Source of the DNA: Capronia americana
Lineage: Eukaryota > Ascomycota > Eurotiomycetes > Chaetothyriales > Herpotrichiellaceae
Assembly (NCBI GenBank): GCA_016110215.1
Contig: JADWQD010000018.1
Location: 62,001-126,000 of the forward strand
Direction: 5' to 3'
DNA length: 64,000 nucleotides
A program made the position numbers and the translations under genes. Shown here piece after piece: positions 41,814-54,800 of the stretch. The notes beneath the pieces are model-generated. The model searched no databases. It was not told where the DNA came from and worked only from the letters and a program-made list of their open reading frames with translations. Numbering within the stretch: the stretch's first letter is position 1; the number at the start of each line of letters is the position of its first letter.

Positions 41814-44800
41814 TTATTTGCCATACCTCCATCCACCCTGGAGACGCATCCGCTCACGTTGTTCCCGATCCGCCCTCACCTCTTCAAGGGTCAAGCCATC
41901 TCCGCTAAGCGCCCAATTCGCACTGCTCGTCCGGTCTCGCAATCGCTTCAGTCTGTCTTTATTACCTTTGGAGAATATTTCCTCGATCTTCAGTGGCGCA
42001 ATCGGCCCAAACACAGCATCTCCGTCCATTCCTTCTTGGCGGATCAGCTGTTCTGTTAGATGCCCAGGAGTAGCCCAGTCAGGAATTGCAAACCCATTGC
42101 CTTCGTCGTCTGAGTCATCATCCTCGGAATCAGTGGGAATCTCTGGTAGATGGATGGCCTCGCCATTGGGATATTGCGGCGAAGATTTCACCGTTTGGAT
42201 GGTCTTCTGTTGCATAATTGAGACTGGTGTCTTCGCGTGATTCGGTGGGAGCGAGGCATCGGCAAAGGGAATCTTCCCTCCAGTTGCGTACTGTTGCATC
42301 TGAGGTGGCGCTACTCGAGACGGTGGTTGAGGAAATTGGGCGGCGTGTGTGGACGGCTGTGCCTGTGCATAAGTTTGGTGGGCGAACAACGACGCTTTCT
42401 TCCCCAGCTGCGACTGTCTGATGGGAGCACCCGAGACGACTGGGCGCGGAGCCGATTCCATCAAGCTCTCTTCTTCAGTCTTCCGTCGCTTGAGGTCCCC
42501 CTGAGGCATTGCATTTCCATATTTGGAGTTCTGTGGACGAGAACTGTTGGCTTCCTCCTCCAATGGCCGCTTTGCTGGCTTTGCAGGATTCGTAGGTAGC
42601 GGATGGTTGACTAGAGACCGTCCGGCGTTCTGAGCAGCAACACGGGAGGGCGGTCTTGCTTGGGCTGCCTCATTCACAGCTCGGTCGTGCCGCTGTTGTT
42701 CTGCCTTTCGGGCTGCTTCTTGACGTTTCCGCTCAATAGCTTGCTGCTGAGCCTGTCGCTTGGCTTGTTCAGCAGCCACTCGCTCCCTTTCACGCTTCTC
42801 GGCTTCGACACGCTGTTTCTGTTCTTGCTTTCGCGCCTCTTCCTGCTGTGCCACTCGCTTCCGTTCGAGCTCGCGCTTTTGCTCGAGTTTTCGTTGAGCT
42901 TCACGCTCGTCTTGCTCCTTCTTGCGCTCCGCCGCAAGAAGTGCCCTCGGCTTGGGAGGTGGACCAGCCACTGATGATTTCAACGCAGTTGATGTTGACT
43001 GTAGTGACGCTGAACTAGTCTTCTTGCTCAGGCCAGGGCGCTTAGGCTCGGCAGCCAAGCTGTCCTGGGCGTTAGGGGCAGCGTTGACAGGGACTCGTTG
43101 TGAAAGTGTGCCGACACGAATCGAGACTGGGGCCGGTTTAGCCTTGTTGACAGGATGCTCTCTGCCGAGGCGCACCGGTCGAGTTGGTCTTGCTGGAGGC
43201 TCGGCCGGCCCATGTTGTAGCTCGTCGGCTTGGGGCTTGGGGCTCAATGTCTGTGGCTGCTGGACATCCTTCTTCGCCGTTCGTTCGCGTGCAAGCTTCT
43301 GGTCTGCAGCTTTCTTTCGTTCTTCAGCGCGGGCTTTCTCAAGCTGGCCATCCATGGCTTGCTTCAGCTGGGCTTCTTTCTCTTTTCGTTTCTCCTCCTT
43401 GTCTCTTTCAGTAGAACTGCGAGTTTTCCTTGTTTCTTTTGGGGGGCATGAAGGCAGGGGTTTGTCCTCAATCATGGAGTAAAGATTGGGATACATCCCA
43501 GGCATTGCACTCGATGCAACCTTTAGGGCATTTGGTGACAAAGTTTCCAACTTGGCAGCTGCAGAGACGCTGGCGCTGCTGGTGAAGAGACCTTTCGCAG
43601 TCTTCATTATAGACTGTAACTTTGACTTTGAGGCGCTGAGGTCAATATATCGCCTCGGCGAACCTTTGGGAGTGGTTGTGGCTTGGGCAGGATTAGACAC
43701 CGATACCGACTTGGCAGGACTTGCTGGAGGTGCCATTGCTGCCTTTGCGGGCGAAACTAGTGTGGCGGTCGAAGCAGACTTCGTGTGCCCAAAGCCAGGC
43801 ATGATTCTACCAGGCCCTGGCGACATGGGGACCGGTGTTCTCATGCGCTCTTCATGCGCAATCAGTTCTGGTGCACGACAGTCAAACTCTTCGTCTGACT
43901 CCTCCAGATGTGTAGGCTTTGCAGGGGACGACAGGGCAGCATTAGGAGATGTCAACGGTTTGATCCAGTCGTCTTCATCGTCTTGCATGGCTTGTACCTG
44001 TTTCGCAGTTTGCGCCGCCTGGCCTTGCTCGCTTGTTTGTTTTAAATCGGTCAGGGGGATGGCTGAGGGTATCGACTTGGAAGGCCGGGGAGCTGCAGCC
44101 TTTCCAAGCATATCGATCTTTTCGTGTAATCTCATCGTGGAAGCTTTAGAATGATTCCTGGTGGTCTGGCTCTCCGCATCTGAATCATGGCCCAAGATCT
44201 GGACGTTCGAGTCATCATCCTCATCATTGACATCGTGCATTGGGATGTCTTCGTCGAAGCTTTGGGTTGGCTTTGGTGCAGCTGGATGAGGAGGCAGGGT
44301 TTGCCGGGCACCATGAACGGTTGATCCATGTTGTCTTCCTTGATCGATATGGCTCGTCCGCGAGATCCGAGCACCAATACTCGACTTCAGGGGATCTCGT
44401 GGGGGTAAAGAAGCAAAGGTCAAGCTGCTCTTCCTCACCAAGGGTCGTTCGGGGGTAGATTCATCCGAGGGCGAGCCGAGCTCGTCAAGGTCATGAGACT
44501 CCTGCGACTGAACTGCATCCAGTGGCGCGTTCTGGGGGGGTTGCTGGCTTGACTCAGATTCGGCCGGGGCAGCGTCTTCCAGCGAGGCTGTGTTTGGACC
44601 CGTGATCTTCGCTGTCTGATCTTCCTTTGCAGAGTGGAATGATCCTTCCGTGGTCCGGTGACCTTCATCCATGACGTCCTCCATGTGATGGTCGGATATT
44701 GTGTCGGTGTTTTCAGAAGTTGCTGCACTCGCCGCTGACTCTGGTTGTAAGGGTTGTACGTGGGAGCTAGAATCTAGATCCACATCATCCTGACTTGCGG

Positions 44801-45300
44801 TGTGATACCCGGAATCAGTAGCTGATTTATATGTTTGGCGAATTTGATCAGCGGGAATTTGGAAGCGGAGCTTAGTCGGACTCGGCTGTTTTTGAGGGCT
44901 CTGGCGTAGTAGAGGTTTCGAGGAGAAGACATCGCTCAGCGGCTGCAAAATAATATATTAGCACAGGCTCGCTCCAGCATGAGAATAAACTTACTATTCG
45001 TGCATCATGCGCGTTGCGTTTTCTGCCGGTGCGAGGTGTTTTACCTCGCATCTTTCCAGGAGTCTTGAACACATTCGCGACATCACTGTTTGGGTCAGCC
45101 CGCTTCTAAACAATGTCCCTGAGCTTGACGTACAGATGACTTTTGCTAAAGATCTCGGCCATGTGCTCATTCAGCCACTCTAGCTGATGCTGAGCAGGAT
45201 ATATCACTTCCTCTTTCTCATTTTGAAATACGTGGAGGGCATTTTCCTTCTCTGCAGCGATCCAGGAAGGCGTCCCGACCGCGGTAGTTCTGGCAGCCAT
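41814..45300 (-). CDS. SLI15: Inner centromere protein INCENP/Sli15, chromosomal passenger complex
   Basis: Three exons on the minus strand, 45300..45134, 45085..44995 and 44942..41814, give 1128 residues; the introns are 48 and 52 bases with matching phase. The N-terminus (about residues 36-60, VIYPAQHQLEWLNEHMAEIF) fits the helix that binds Survivin/Bir1 and Borealin. The middle is long, disordered and rich in serine, proline and acidic residues. It is followed by a strongly charged coiled coil of about 120 residues (repeats of KREL, ERKRVAQQEEARKQE). The C-terminal IN-box is clear: IPDWATPGHLTEQLIRQ, then APLKIEEIFSKGNKDRLKR and ANWALSGDGLTLEEV. It binds and activates Aurora kinase at centromeres and the spindle midzone. 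The identity rests on the IN-box and architecture. Confidence 0.92.
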
Positions 45301-45959
45301 TGGTGTAGATACGCGGTGGAGGACAGTGTTCGCATGTAGACGAAGTATGAAGGTTCAAGGCATGCCCTGGTTTGCAGCGATGGTCCGGGGGAGGGGCATT
45401 GTTATGGCAGAAAGTCGTAGTATCGAAGCTGGCTGGTGTTAGCATTGAAACAATTGGCATGTTTTGGTTATGGCTGAATTGGAATTAGCGTCGGATGCGA
45501 GGTCACGTGAAGTCGGGTTGGTGCTCATCCAGCGCCACACCAGCAATGTCTCCGGCCAAAGAGGCCATCGTCGAGAACGCACCAGCTCCAACCCCGTGAT
45601 TGACTACTACCAAAGTCAAATCCCTCGGAACATCAGGTGCTACGCTCGCCGTCGCTGCTTCTGAGTTTCATAGGAGATAAACTTGCTACACAAAGAGAGC
45701 TGGCATTTGTACCGTGTTTCCGAGATGCTCCGTCTCGATATCGCTGCTCAACTTTCCGAGACGCTAGCGACTGGTTGGACTCGAAATATCACGACCCACC
45801 AGTTGGAGAAGACAGCGATCTCGGAGAACTGCCGATCCTGGAGCGGTTCGCATACATATATTGTAAGAAGTCGCCTTCGGCGCTTCGAAGTCAGAATTGT
45901 CCCGTCATTATTGCTTTCTGTGCCCTTATTTCAACGGGTTGCCCTGGCCCAACGGTGGT
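45301..45959. promoter_or_regulatory. Divergent region between INCENP and acyl-CoA dehydrogenase
   Basis: About 660 bases between divergent starts. Short overlapping open frames at 45464-46053 show no domain. The acyl-CoA dehydrogenase frame is open upstream of 45960 to 45897 but without an ATG there. Confidence 0.4.
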
Positions 45960-47412
45960 ATGTCGTCGAAACTTTGTCTTTCCATGCTCCCAGGCCGCCT
46001 CACACTTAAACCGTGGTCATGCATCCCCTCTCGACCTCGGCTATGTCAAATAACTTCCAACATCCATGAGCGGAGACACTTTTCCGCAGGCCGAAGGCTG
46101 AGGCTAATGGAGATGAGTGGCTTCACCGAAGAGCAATTGACTGTGCGGCATGCTATTCAGAAGATCTGCGCCCAGTTTCCGAACGAATATTGGCGACAGC
46201 ATGATCAAAGCGAGACGGATCCGAAAGAGCTGCATGCTGCTCTCGCAGCCGATGGATGGCTCGGGATTGCTCTTCCGGAGGAGTTTGGAGGTGCAGGTCT
46301 GGGTATATCTGAAGCGACCATGATGCTCCAAACAATATCGCAGTCTGGCGCAGGAATGGCTGGGGCTCAATCCATCCATGCCAATGTCTATGCGGTTAGT
46401 TGTAAATAAGACGCTGAGTTCTGAACTGTTCGTACTAACGCCGATCAGACGCAACCATTGGCTAAATTCGGAAACAAAGAACAGCTGGAATCAACCATAC
46501 CAAAGATTATCGACGGTACATGGAGAGTCTGCTTCGGCGTAACTGAGCCGAACACTGGTCTGGACACCTTGAGGCTGAAAACCACTGCCACTCGCAAGGC
46601 TGGCAAATATGTCATCACCGGTAAATCAGGACGCAGCCCTTGCAGCGTATTCGTGCTTACTGGAGAACACAGGACAAAAGATATGGATAACATGCGCTCA
46701 GGTTGCGTCAAAAATGATCTTGCTCGCTCGGACGACCCCATTGGAAGAGGTAAAGAAACCGAGCGAAGGTCTTTCCATGTTCTGTATAGACATTGATCGC
46801 TCCAATCCTGCCCTCGAACTCAAGAGAATCAAAAAGATGGGCGGCAGGGCTGTTGACGCTAATGAAGTATTCTTCGACCACTACGAGGTGCCTGAGAGTA
46901 CCTTGATCGGGGAAGAAGGCCAAGGCTTCAAGATAATTCTGCATGGTATGAATGCTGAGAGGTGTTTACTCGCAGGAGAAGCACTCGGGCTCGGGTATGC
47001 CGCAATCGAGAAGGCAGCGCAGTATGCCAGGGAAAGAGTGGTCTTTGGCAGACCAATCGGGAAGAACCAAGCTATTGCACACCCTCTGGCAGATGCATAC
47101 ATGGGTCTGGAAGCAGCAAAGTTGGCAGCCTACCATGCAGCAAGGCTTTATGATCGAAGCAAGACGGATGCCAGCATTACTCAGCATGCGGTGGGAGTGG
47201 CATGCAACAGTGCCAAATATGTGGCCGCGGAAGCTGCATTCAAGGCGTGCGAGAGAGCAGTAATGACCCACGGCGGAATGGGTTATGCAATGGAGTATGA
47301 TGTCGAGCGGTATCTGAGAGAGTGCTTTGTCCCAAGAATTGCGCCAGTCAGCCGCGAAATGATTTTGAACTTTGTGAGCGAAAAGGTATTAGAGCTGCCC
47401 CGGAGTTATTGA
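45960..47412 (+). CDS. Acyl-CoA dehydrogenase
   Basis: Exons 45960..46394, 46449..46620 and 46673..47412 give 448 residues; the introns are 54 and 52 bases. If translation starts at the ATG at 46107, the protein is 399 residues. The extra 49 residues are arginine- and serine-rich without acidic residues until near the end (RRHFSAGRRLRL), as in a mitochondrial presequence, so I keep the longer form. The flavin domain is visible: WLGIALPEEFGGAGLGISEA, FGVTEPNTGLDT (FAD-binding block), VITGQKIWITCAQ across intron 2, and the C-terminal domain with GRPIGKNQAIAHPLADAYM and VMTHGGMGYAMEYDVERYL. The enzyme oxidises acyl-CoA at C2-C3, passing electrons to ETF. Chain length or branching preference is not evident. 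Confidence 0.9.
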
Positions 47413-47678
47413 TGGAAATACATGTATTCAGCTGGCTCTCTCCTCTTTGGGGATTGTTTCATTCGAATAATCGATGTCAGGATTGTCAAAAGGGCAGTTT
47501 AGGAGGGGAGCAGAGGGAGGGATACTGGTAGAGATGTGGGCGTAAATTTCGGTCTTGAAGAATTTCCAGCATTGTCACTTTCCCCGCATTCACGGTTGTT
47601 CGATTTTCAAGTTATATACTTTTCACTCGTTACTTTCTTGCATACGCTTCAAGCAGTCTGGTCTGTACTTATTCCACC

Positions 47679-48983
47679 ATGTCACGGATAGAGGAGCTCC
47701 CAGATGACTTTGACGAGAGCATAGATCTCAACAATGCGCCGAAAGCGCCCTCGATCGAAGAGCTGTACAACCAGCACATCTCGGGAACCGGACCTGAACC
47801 GACCCAGATCTCCTCCAAAAGCTTCGAGGAAATAGTGCAGGACATGAGCAAAACACCCCTTTTCATGAACAGTCTCGACGAAGCTACTGAGGGTACGCCC
47901 GAAACCACGACCGCTCAGGTACTTGGCTGAGCAAGGGTGTGCAGATGGAGAGAATATCATGCTTGAAGCTATCAAAGCGCTACAACACGAGGGTACCAAA
48001 GCAGAAGTTGCACAGGGGTTCAAAGAGCGTGGCAACGAAATGGTTGCCGAGAAGAGATGGGGCGACGCCAAAGAGTTCTACACCAAAGGCATCGCAGTCC
48101 TAGCGGACAAAGACGAGGACAAATGGGACAAAGCTAAAGATCAGGCTACTGAAGAAATTCAGCGGACTCTGCTTAACGAGCAACTTCACGTCAACCGAGC
48201 GCGTTGCAATCTAGAGTTGAGTATGGCCGGTTCATCCGTCCTGAATGGATCTATGCTGACCTTGTAGAAAATTACCGTTCAACGACACTGGACTGCGCAG
48301 CTGCTCTACGAATCAACCCCTCCAATATCAAGGCATATTACCGCTCGGCGTCTGCGCTCTTTGCCCTGGACAAGGTGCTCGATGCACTGGATGTGGCTTC
48401 ACGGGGCAGCAAGCTTGACCCTGCGAACGTCCCACTGAAAAGGCTTTTGGACCAGATCAGAGCAAGAGCACAGGTGAAAGAAGCACAAGACCGCCGTCGC
48501 TTCGCAGAACTGAAGAGGAAACGACAAGAAATGCAGGTGTTGGAAACGGCTCTCACAGCACGAAAGATCACCGTTCGCGGGTCAAAACAGCCTCCAAACC
48601 TAGAAGACGCGACTATTCGACTCTCCCCAGACCCCTTGTCGCCGACTAGTTTGTTGGAGTTTCCGGTCATGTTGCTCTATCCCATGCATAACCAGACAGA
48701 CTTCATCAAAGCCTGGGCCGAGAAAGATGCCATCACTCATCATCTCAGCTACATTCTGCCTCTACCATGGGACACCAAGAATGAATACAAACTGTCAACC
48801 GTGGATTGCTACATGGATACGATCAGCGGAGGCTTGATGAAGGTTGGCAAGAAATTGACATTGCTGGATGCACTGTCAAATGGGAAGACTGAGGTGGTGG
48901 ACGGCCTGGTTAGAATATATGTGGTGCCTTCCTCGCAAGCACCTCGATGGATAGAAGAGGTGAAGAAGAAAAAAGGCAAATAG
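47679..48983 (+). CDS. CNS1: Hsp90 co-chaperone Cns1/TTC4 (TPR protein)
   Basis: Exons 47679..47892, 47945..48220 and 48268..48983 give 401 residues; the introns are 52 and 47 bases. The splice choices give EATEDGENIMLEAI and NLELKNYRSTTLDCAAAL, both as in other Cns1 proteins. The acidic N-terminus has MSKTPLFMNSLDEA. Three TPR motifs follow: GFKERGNEMVAEKRWGDAKE, the segment around HVNRARCNLEL, and NPSNIKAYYRSASALFAL. A basic helix leads to the C-terminal wheel domain of TTC4 proteins (LEFPVMLLYPMHNQTDFIKA and on). The protein links Hsp90 and Hsp70 and in yeast is essential through eEF2 folding. The gene is intact. Confidence 0.92.
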
Positions 48984-49482
48984 GCCAAGCTTAACAGAAG
49001 CGTTAATGGAAGTTCTGTTAGAGGCTGTGATGCAGCAAGCACTCATTGTCCAATCGCAGCTTTATTCTGGGTCTCCAAGTCATGCCATGCTGGGCCCATG
49101 TCAGAGCCGATTCCCAGCCGACTTTGCTTTTCCTTCCATCTCGGGACTGTCACCCACAAGCAATCCACACAGCATCATCCAGTCAACTGTGAGCCCCAGC
49201 CTCTGGTCATCTTTCTTTTCCAGCAATTGACCCCCTGCTAGCGCCCCTCTTTGCCACGAGCCGCCTGATCCCTGGTGTCAAATTTTAGCTTCGGTTTGGC
49301 TTGAGATTGGCGTCAGTCGGTGGCCCGCTTCATGCACCAGCGCCACTCATCCCAGTCAAAACGCAGCACACCGCATCACCCCAAGTTTGCTTCAAGGCTA
49401 CGCTACGCTTCCCATCTTCACGAAAGGCCTTTAGCTGGCTTCACCACCCAATCAAACCTGTAGGATCAATTCCAGAACAGTC
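48984..49482. other. Promoter region of the SS18-like gene
   Basis: 500 bases. No gene is recognised; short open frames only. Confidence 0.45.
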
Positions 49483-50653
49483 ATGAACAACCCCGCCCCG
49501 CACTTGTACGCTTCGCAGAACGCAAGTCCATACGGTTTCAGCGGTCCCCAACCCAGTACTATCCCTCCCGGGACTGCCTTTGACTATGCCCAGGCTCCAT
49601 TTCAGCCGGGCATGCTCCCGAACCATATTCAGAGGCCCATGTCCCACCATCAGCAAGCTCAGCAACCTACCCTACAGCATCTGTACCAGCAACAGCCAGG
49701 CCAGGTAGGCTCGCGTCCACAAAGTCGGTCCAGCTATAGCCCGCAAGCTCAAGGTTAGTCAGGCTCCATATATAATTGAGCATGTCGACGCTGTCTCCAT
49801 GATACGTATACTGTAAAGCTGTCAGAATGCTCACCATCTTGCAGGCCGTCCATCCAATGGGCCCACGCCCACTCCGCTAAGTCAAGGGACTCCTCCGAAC
49901 TCCAATCACAGCCAGCTACAGAACGCGCTGGCCTCAGCTCAAACGTTGCCGCCCATGTCGGCGCAATCAGAGATGAACATGGCGACCAATATGGCGTTGC
50001 AAGGCCAGTCAAATCCTACTTTGGCGCAACAGGCTCAGATACAGAACGCGGCGCAAGCAACCCGAGCTGGCCTGCAATCCCAACAACCAACACAACAAGC
50101 CGGAACGAATGGCACAGGCTCACCGCTATCGGCCGCAAGAGAGAGAGCGCGGGTCACTGTATTGCTAGAGATCAACACACATCTGCTGCAAGAGGTGGTC
50201 TCGTTACAAGCCCAGGGGAAGGCTGGCAGTACTTCCAACCAAGGACAACAGAGTCCGACGTCTCCTACATCTGCAACGGATCCAGCGAACACAGTCACGA
50301 ACAGCCCAGGAGAGCCGCCAAAATCTGCGGGCGGGACACCTCAAACTGCCAAGCCGCCGTCTCAGGAGTATGCGGAATGCATGCGACGGCTGCAAGCCAA
50401 TTTGTCGTACTTGGCCGCGATTGCAGATGCAAAGAAGAAGGCCAACGGTGCTTTACCTGCCGGACCAGCGATAATGATACCACCGCCTCATCTGCCACAG
50501 GTGACCGAGCTGTATAAGAAGTTGAATTCCTTGTTCCCTGAAGCTGCGCAATCGAACATTAACAAAGCTATGGCTCAAGCGGCTGCTCAGAGTCAAAATG
50601 CGACTCCAAAACCACATCACCCGGGTCCGATCCCAGCTCCGACGCAGGGCTGA
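49483..50653 (+). CDS. SS18/SSXT-like protein, likely SWI/SNF subunit
   Basis: Exons 49483..49753 and 49845..50653 give 359 residues; the 91-base intron runs GTTAGT...TTGCAG. The first 150 residues are rich in glutamine, proline and serine. The structured part is an SSXT-type helical hairpin in two pieces: RERARVTVLLEINTHLLQEV, then, after a disordered insert of about 55 residues, YAECMRRLQANLSYLAAIAD. The second block corresponds to the YQQMLHTNLVYLATIAD-like helix of human SS18 and the plant GIF co-activators. SS18 and yeast Snf11 are small subunits of SWI/SNF chromatin remodellers, so a nuclear co-activator role is likely. Fungal proteins of this type have been described simply as glutamine-repeat proteins. 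Family call good; complex membership inferred. Confidence 0.75.
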
Positions 50654-51874
50654 GAAGCGGCCATATATCTGGACAAGATGCAGGGAAATGCACTGCTATT
50701 TATCGAGGTCGGATACACCCAGAAACATTAATCCAAGTAGCATTTACGAATGACTTACACAAAAACTGTGCGACGCCATGATGACTTCGACCAGGTACGC
50801 CAAGGCCATGTAACTAAGAAGGCCGCCGCAAATAAACCCCAGCTTGCGGTGCCAGTTGGATGGCAATGCCTCTGTCTTACTCCATACACAGGGGACGAAA
50901 TGATGTGGCACGAGGCAATTGCACAGCAGTGGTCCACACATAAAACGAGTCTTACGGCAGTCTCCTCATCTTGGAATGTTTCTAAACAGGGGCCGAGAGG
51001 AGGATGCATGCCAGTTGAAAACACTGAGACGCCCAGTCTGGTCAGACTTGTCAATGGAGATGGGGCGACTGCAGTATTGGGGGGCTTGTGGAATCCGGAT
51101 AGTTGAGGAACGGCTACTCAGAGTGTGGTGAAACTGGAATTCGGGATGTCGGAAAGATCATGGAGGCAAAATTCTCTAAATTCGGGTCTGGAAATGGCTC
51201 GCTCTGAACTCGGTGCGGCATCGAAAGATTTTGTGGGCTGAAATGGCCGACATTGTAAAAGTATTAGAAGTTTTCCATTTGCGGCGGCAGCATACTTCTA
51301 TACCAGCACCGACCAGTGTGTCTCAACGGCAGGTGCCTTAGCAGTTCATTTAGGGAGAAAGCATGAAACCCCTGCAAGCGGAGTTCGTTGCAAATGCATC
51401 GGAAGGCTGCCAAGAGATCAAGGCGAGGGGATGTAGACGATGCCTGAGGCTTTTGCGCAGTTCAGCGAAGCGCAGTTCAGCCTCGTCGAGATCAGTTCTA
51501 CAAGCAAAGCGCAAGTGATTCTCGCCTTCAGTCAAATCTCGTCCTTTGTTGCATTTGGGTTTTCTTTCTGGATGATACTCAGCATCTGCCCCAAATTCAA
51601 CAGGGCATCTTCCACTCATACATATTCTTGTAATCGTTCAATTTTCAAACCTCCTCCTGGTTTCAGATCATTTCTACGAGCCGCTGGCCTAAGAGATTTC
51701 TCGGGACGGTCATTCCTCCTTGGTCGCTTTCAGCCTCTTCGCATCGCGTCACCACCTCTAACTACAGCTGCAAGATCCCGATCTGCATCCTGCCTTCCGT
51801 ACCATCGCCTCCATATCGCCCCAGCCAGCCTGTCTAAGCCTCGTTGGTCCGCGAGCATTTCTTCTTCCTCCACG
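50654..51874. other. 1.2-kb gap before NMA111
   Basis: Open frames on both strands at 50744-51131 overlap each other and have no domain. The NMA111 frame is open upstream of its ATG to about 51440 but without a conserved sequence. No gene is supported. Confidence 0.4.
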
Positions 51875-54800
51875 ATGTCGGCGAATGGTGAGCTTCGACT
51901 CAAGCGAAGAACAAGCCCAGGATCAGCTCTAGAAAGGCCCAAGAAGCAGCTGAAACAGGAGAATGGAGTGCCTACGCCCGGTAACGCTACTCCTCAGAAC
52001 GGGTCTGTGTACGACATCGAGGCCGACTCGAACTCGATTCCGATCATCAACGCCGTATCAACTGCGGGGGACTCTCCGGAGTGGCAGGCTACCATCGAAA
52101 GAGTGATCAAGAGTGTGGTGTCGATCCACTTCTGCCAGACATGCTCGTTTGACACCGACCTCTCTCTGTCGTCTCAAGCTACCGGGTTTGTGGTAGATGC
52201 TGAGAATGGCTACATCATGACCAATCGTCATGTCGTTTGCGCAGGTCCATTCTGGGGCTATTGTGTGTTTGACAACCACGAGGAAGTGGGTTGCTCTCAT
52301 CCGCAGATGGTGTCGTTGTGACATTTTGCTGACGTTTTGCTGGTTGATGTAGTGCGACGTAAGACCTGTCTACCGCGACCCTGTTCATGACTTTGGTATT
52401 CTGCAGTTTGACCCGAAAGCCATAAAGTACATGCAAGTTCAGGCATTGAAGCTGCAGCCGGAATCCGCAAGAGTTGGCGTGGAAGTCAGAGTAGTCGGCA
52501 ACGATGCCGGAGAAAAGCTCAGTATCTTGTCCGGAGTGATCAGTCGACTGGACCGCAATGCCCCGGAGTACGGCGAAGGCTACAGTGATTTCAACACAAA
52601 CTACATTCAAGCTGCTGCAGCAGCGACTGGTGGAAGCTCAGGGAGTCCCGTTGTCAACTTGAGTGGACATGCGGTTGCTTTGCAGGCGGGTGGCCGTGTT
52701 GATGGGGCTGCTACCGACTACTTCCTACCTCTTGACCGACCATCACGTGCTTTACAATGCCTTCAACAGAGCCAACCGATCACTCGAGGAACGATCCAAA
52801 CTCAGTGGATGTTAAAGCCTTTCGACGACTGCCGAAGATTAGGCCTTACACCTAATTGGGAATCAGCTGTTCGAAAAGCCCATCCAAATGAGAACAGCAT
52901 GCTTGTTGCTGAGATTGTGCTACCGGAAGGACCTGCGGACAACAAAATCCAAGAAGGAGACGTTTTGATCAAGGTCAACGGAGAACTCTTGACATCCTTC
53001 GTTGAACTCGATGCTATTCTCGATTCCAGTGTTGGAGGGAAAGTCGACCTACTATTTCAGCGTGGTGGAGAGGATCACGAAGCCACTCTGAATGTGGGCG
53101 ATTTGCATGCAATTACCCCGGATCGATTTGTCACTGTGGCTGGGGGTAGCTTTCACAACCTGTCCTATCAACAAGCTCGGCTGTACGCCATTGCCTGTAA
53201 AGGGCTGTACGTATGCGAAGCTGCAGGTTCCTTCAAGATGGATAATGCTCTGTCAGGATGGATCATCGATACCGTCGACCAGAAGCCTACACCAGATCTC
53301 GACACCTTCATCGACGTCATGAAAACTATTCCCGATCGCTCACGTATTGTCATCTCGTACCGGCATATCAGAGATCTTCATACACGAGCCACTACCATTG
53401 TTCACATCGATCGGCATTGGCACCCAAAGATGCGGTTGTCCACGAGGAATGACCAGACAGGACTTTGGGACTTCACAAATCTTGGAAAGGCACTGCCTGC
53501 AGTTCCGCAAGTCGCAAAGTCCGCAGACTTTATCCAACTTGATGGCGTCAATCTGCCAGCGGCGGCTGACATCGTCCGCTCGTTTGTCAAGGTCTCATGT
53601 TACATGCCGGTCAAGATCGATGGGTATCCTCAAGCTCGTAGGACGGGCTTCGGACTGGTGATCGATGCGGAAAAGGGCTTGGTGGTGGTTTCCCGAGCTA
53701 CAGTTCCATACGACCTTTGTGACATTACCGTGACTGTAGCCGATTCGATACAAACGGAGGGCAAGGTTATATTCCTCCACCCACTAACGAATTACACAGT
53801 CATACAGTACGATCCGTCCTTGGTCCACGCACCGGTGCAGACCGCTAAGTTGTCAACCGAGATGATCAAGCAAGGTGCTGACACGATTTTCGTGGGCTTT
53901 AACCAGAATCACCGGATTGTAGTGGCCAAGACCACAGTCACAGACATCACGGCGGTGGGCATACCTGCTAATGCAGCAGCTCCTCGATACCGTGCCGTCA
54001 ATCTCGATGCTATTACCGTTGACACAGGGCTGTCTTCCCAGTGTTCGTCCGGCGTCCTGATTGGTGCCGACGGCGTGGTTCAGGCTTTGTGGTTGACATA
54101 TATGGGTGAGCGAAGTCAGGGCAGTCACCGAGATACAGAGTACCACCTGGGTCTTGCCACGAGCATGATCAAGCCGGTGGTTGACCAGATACGATCTGGT
54201 GCTATACCCAAGCTTCGAATCTTGAACATGGAGTCGTATGTGGTACAGATGGCACAGTGTCGGATTATGGGGGTCTCGGAAGAATGGATCTCGAAGGTGG
54301 CCAAAGCTAACCCGGCCCGGCACCAGTTGTTCATTGTCAGAAAAGTGGACTGCGGTCCAGCCAACGGACCGAGTGACGGGCAACTGCTTCAGGAGGGTGA
54401 TATTGTCCTCACACTTAATGACCAACTGATCACACGAGTCAGTGACTTCGATATAATGTACGACAAGGAATGGCTCGATGCTTTGGTGGTCCGGAAGGGC
54501 GAAGAGATCCGACTCCGTGTCCCGACGGTACCAACGGAAGACCTGGAGACGTCAAGAGCCGTGGTCTTCTGCGGCGCTGTTTTACAGAAGCCTCATCACG
54601 CCGTTCGCCAGCAGATCAGCAAGCTCCATTCAGAGATCTATGTCAGCGCCAGAAGTCGAGGATCCCCGGCCTACCAATATGGATTGGCACCGACCAACTT
54701 CGTGACTCATGTCAATGGAATTAAGACCCCCGATCTGGATGCATTCGTGAAGGAAGTGAGTAAGATTGAGGACAACACGTACTTCCGCCTTCGAGCAATG

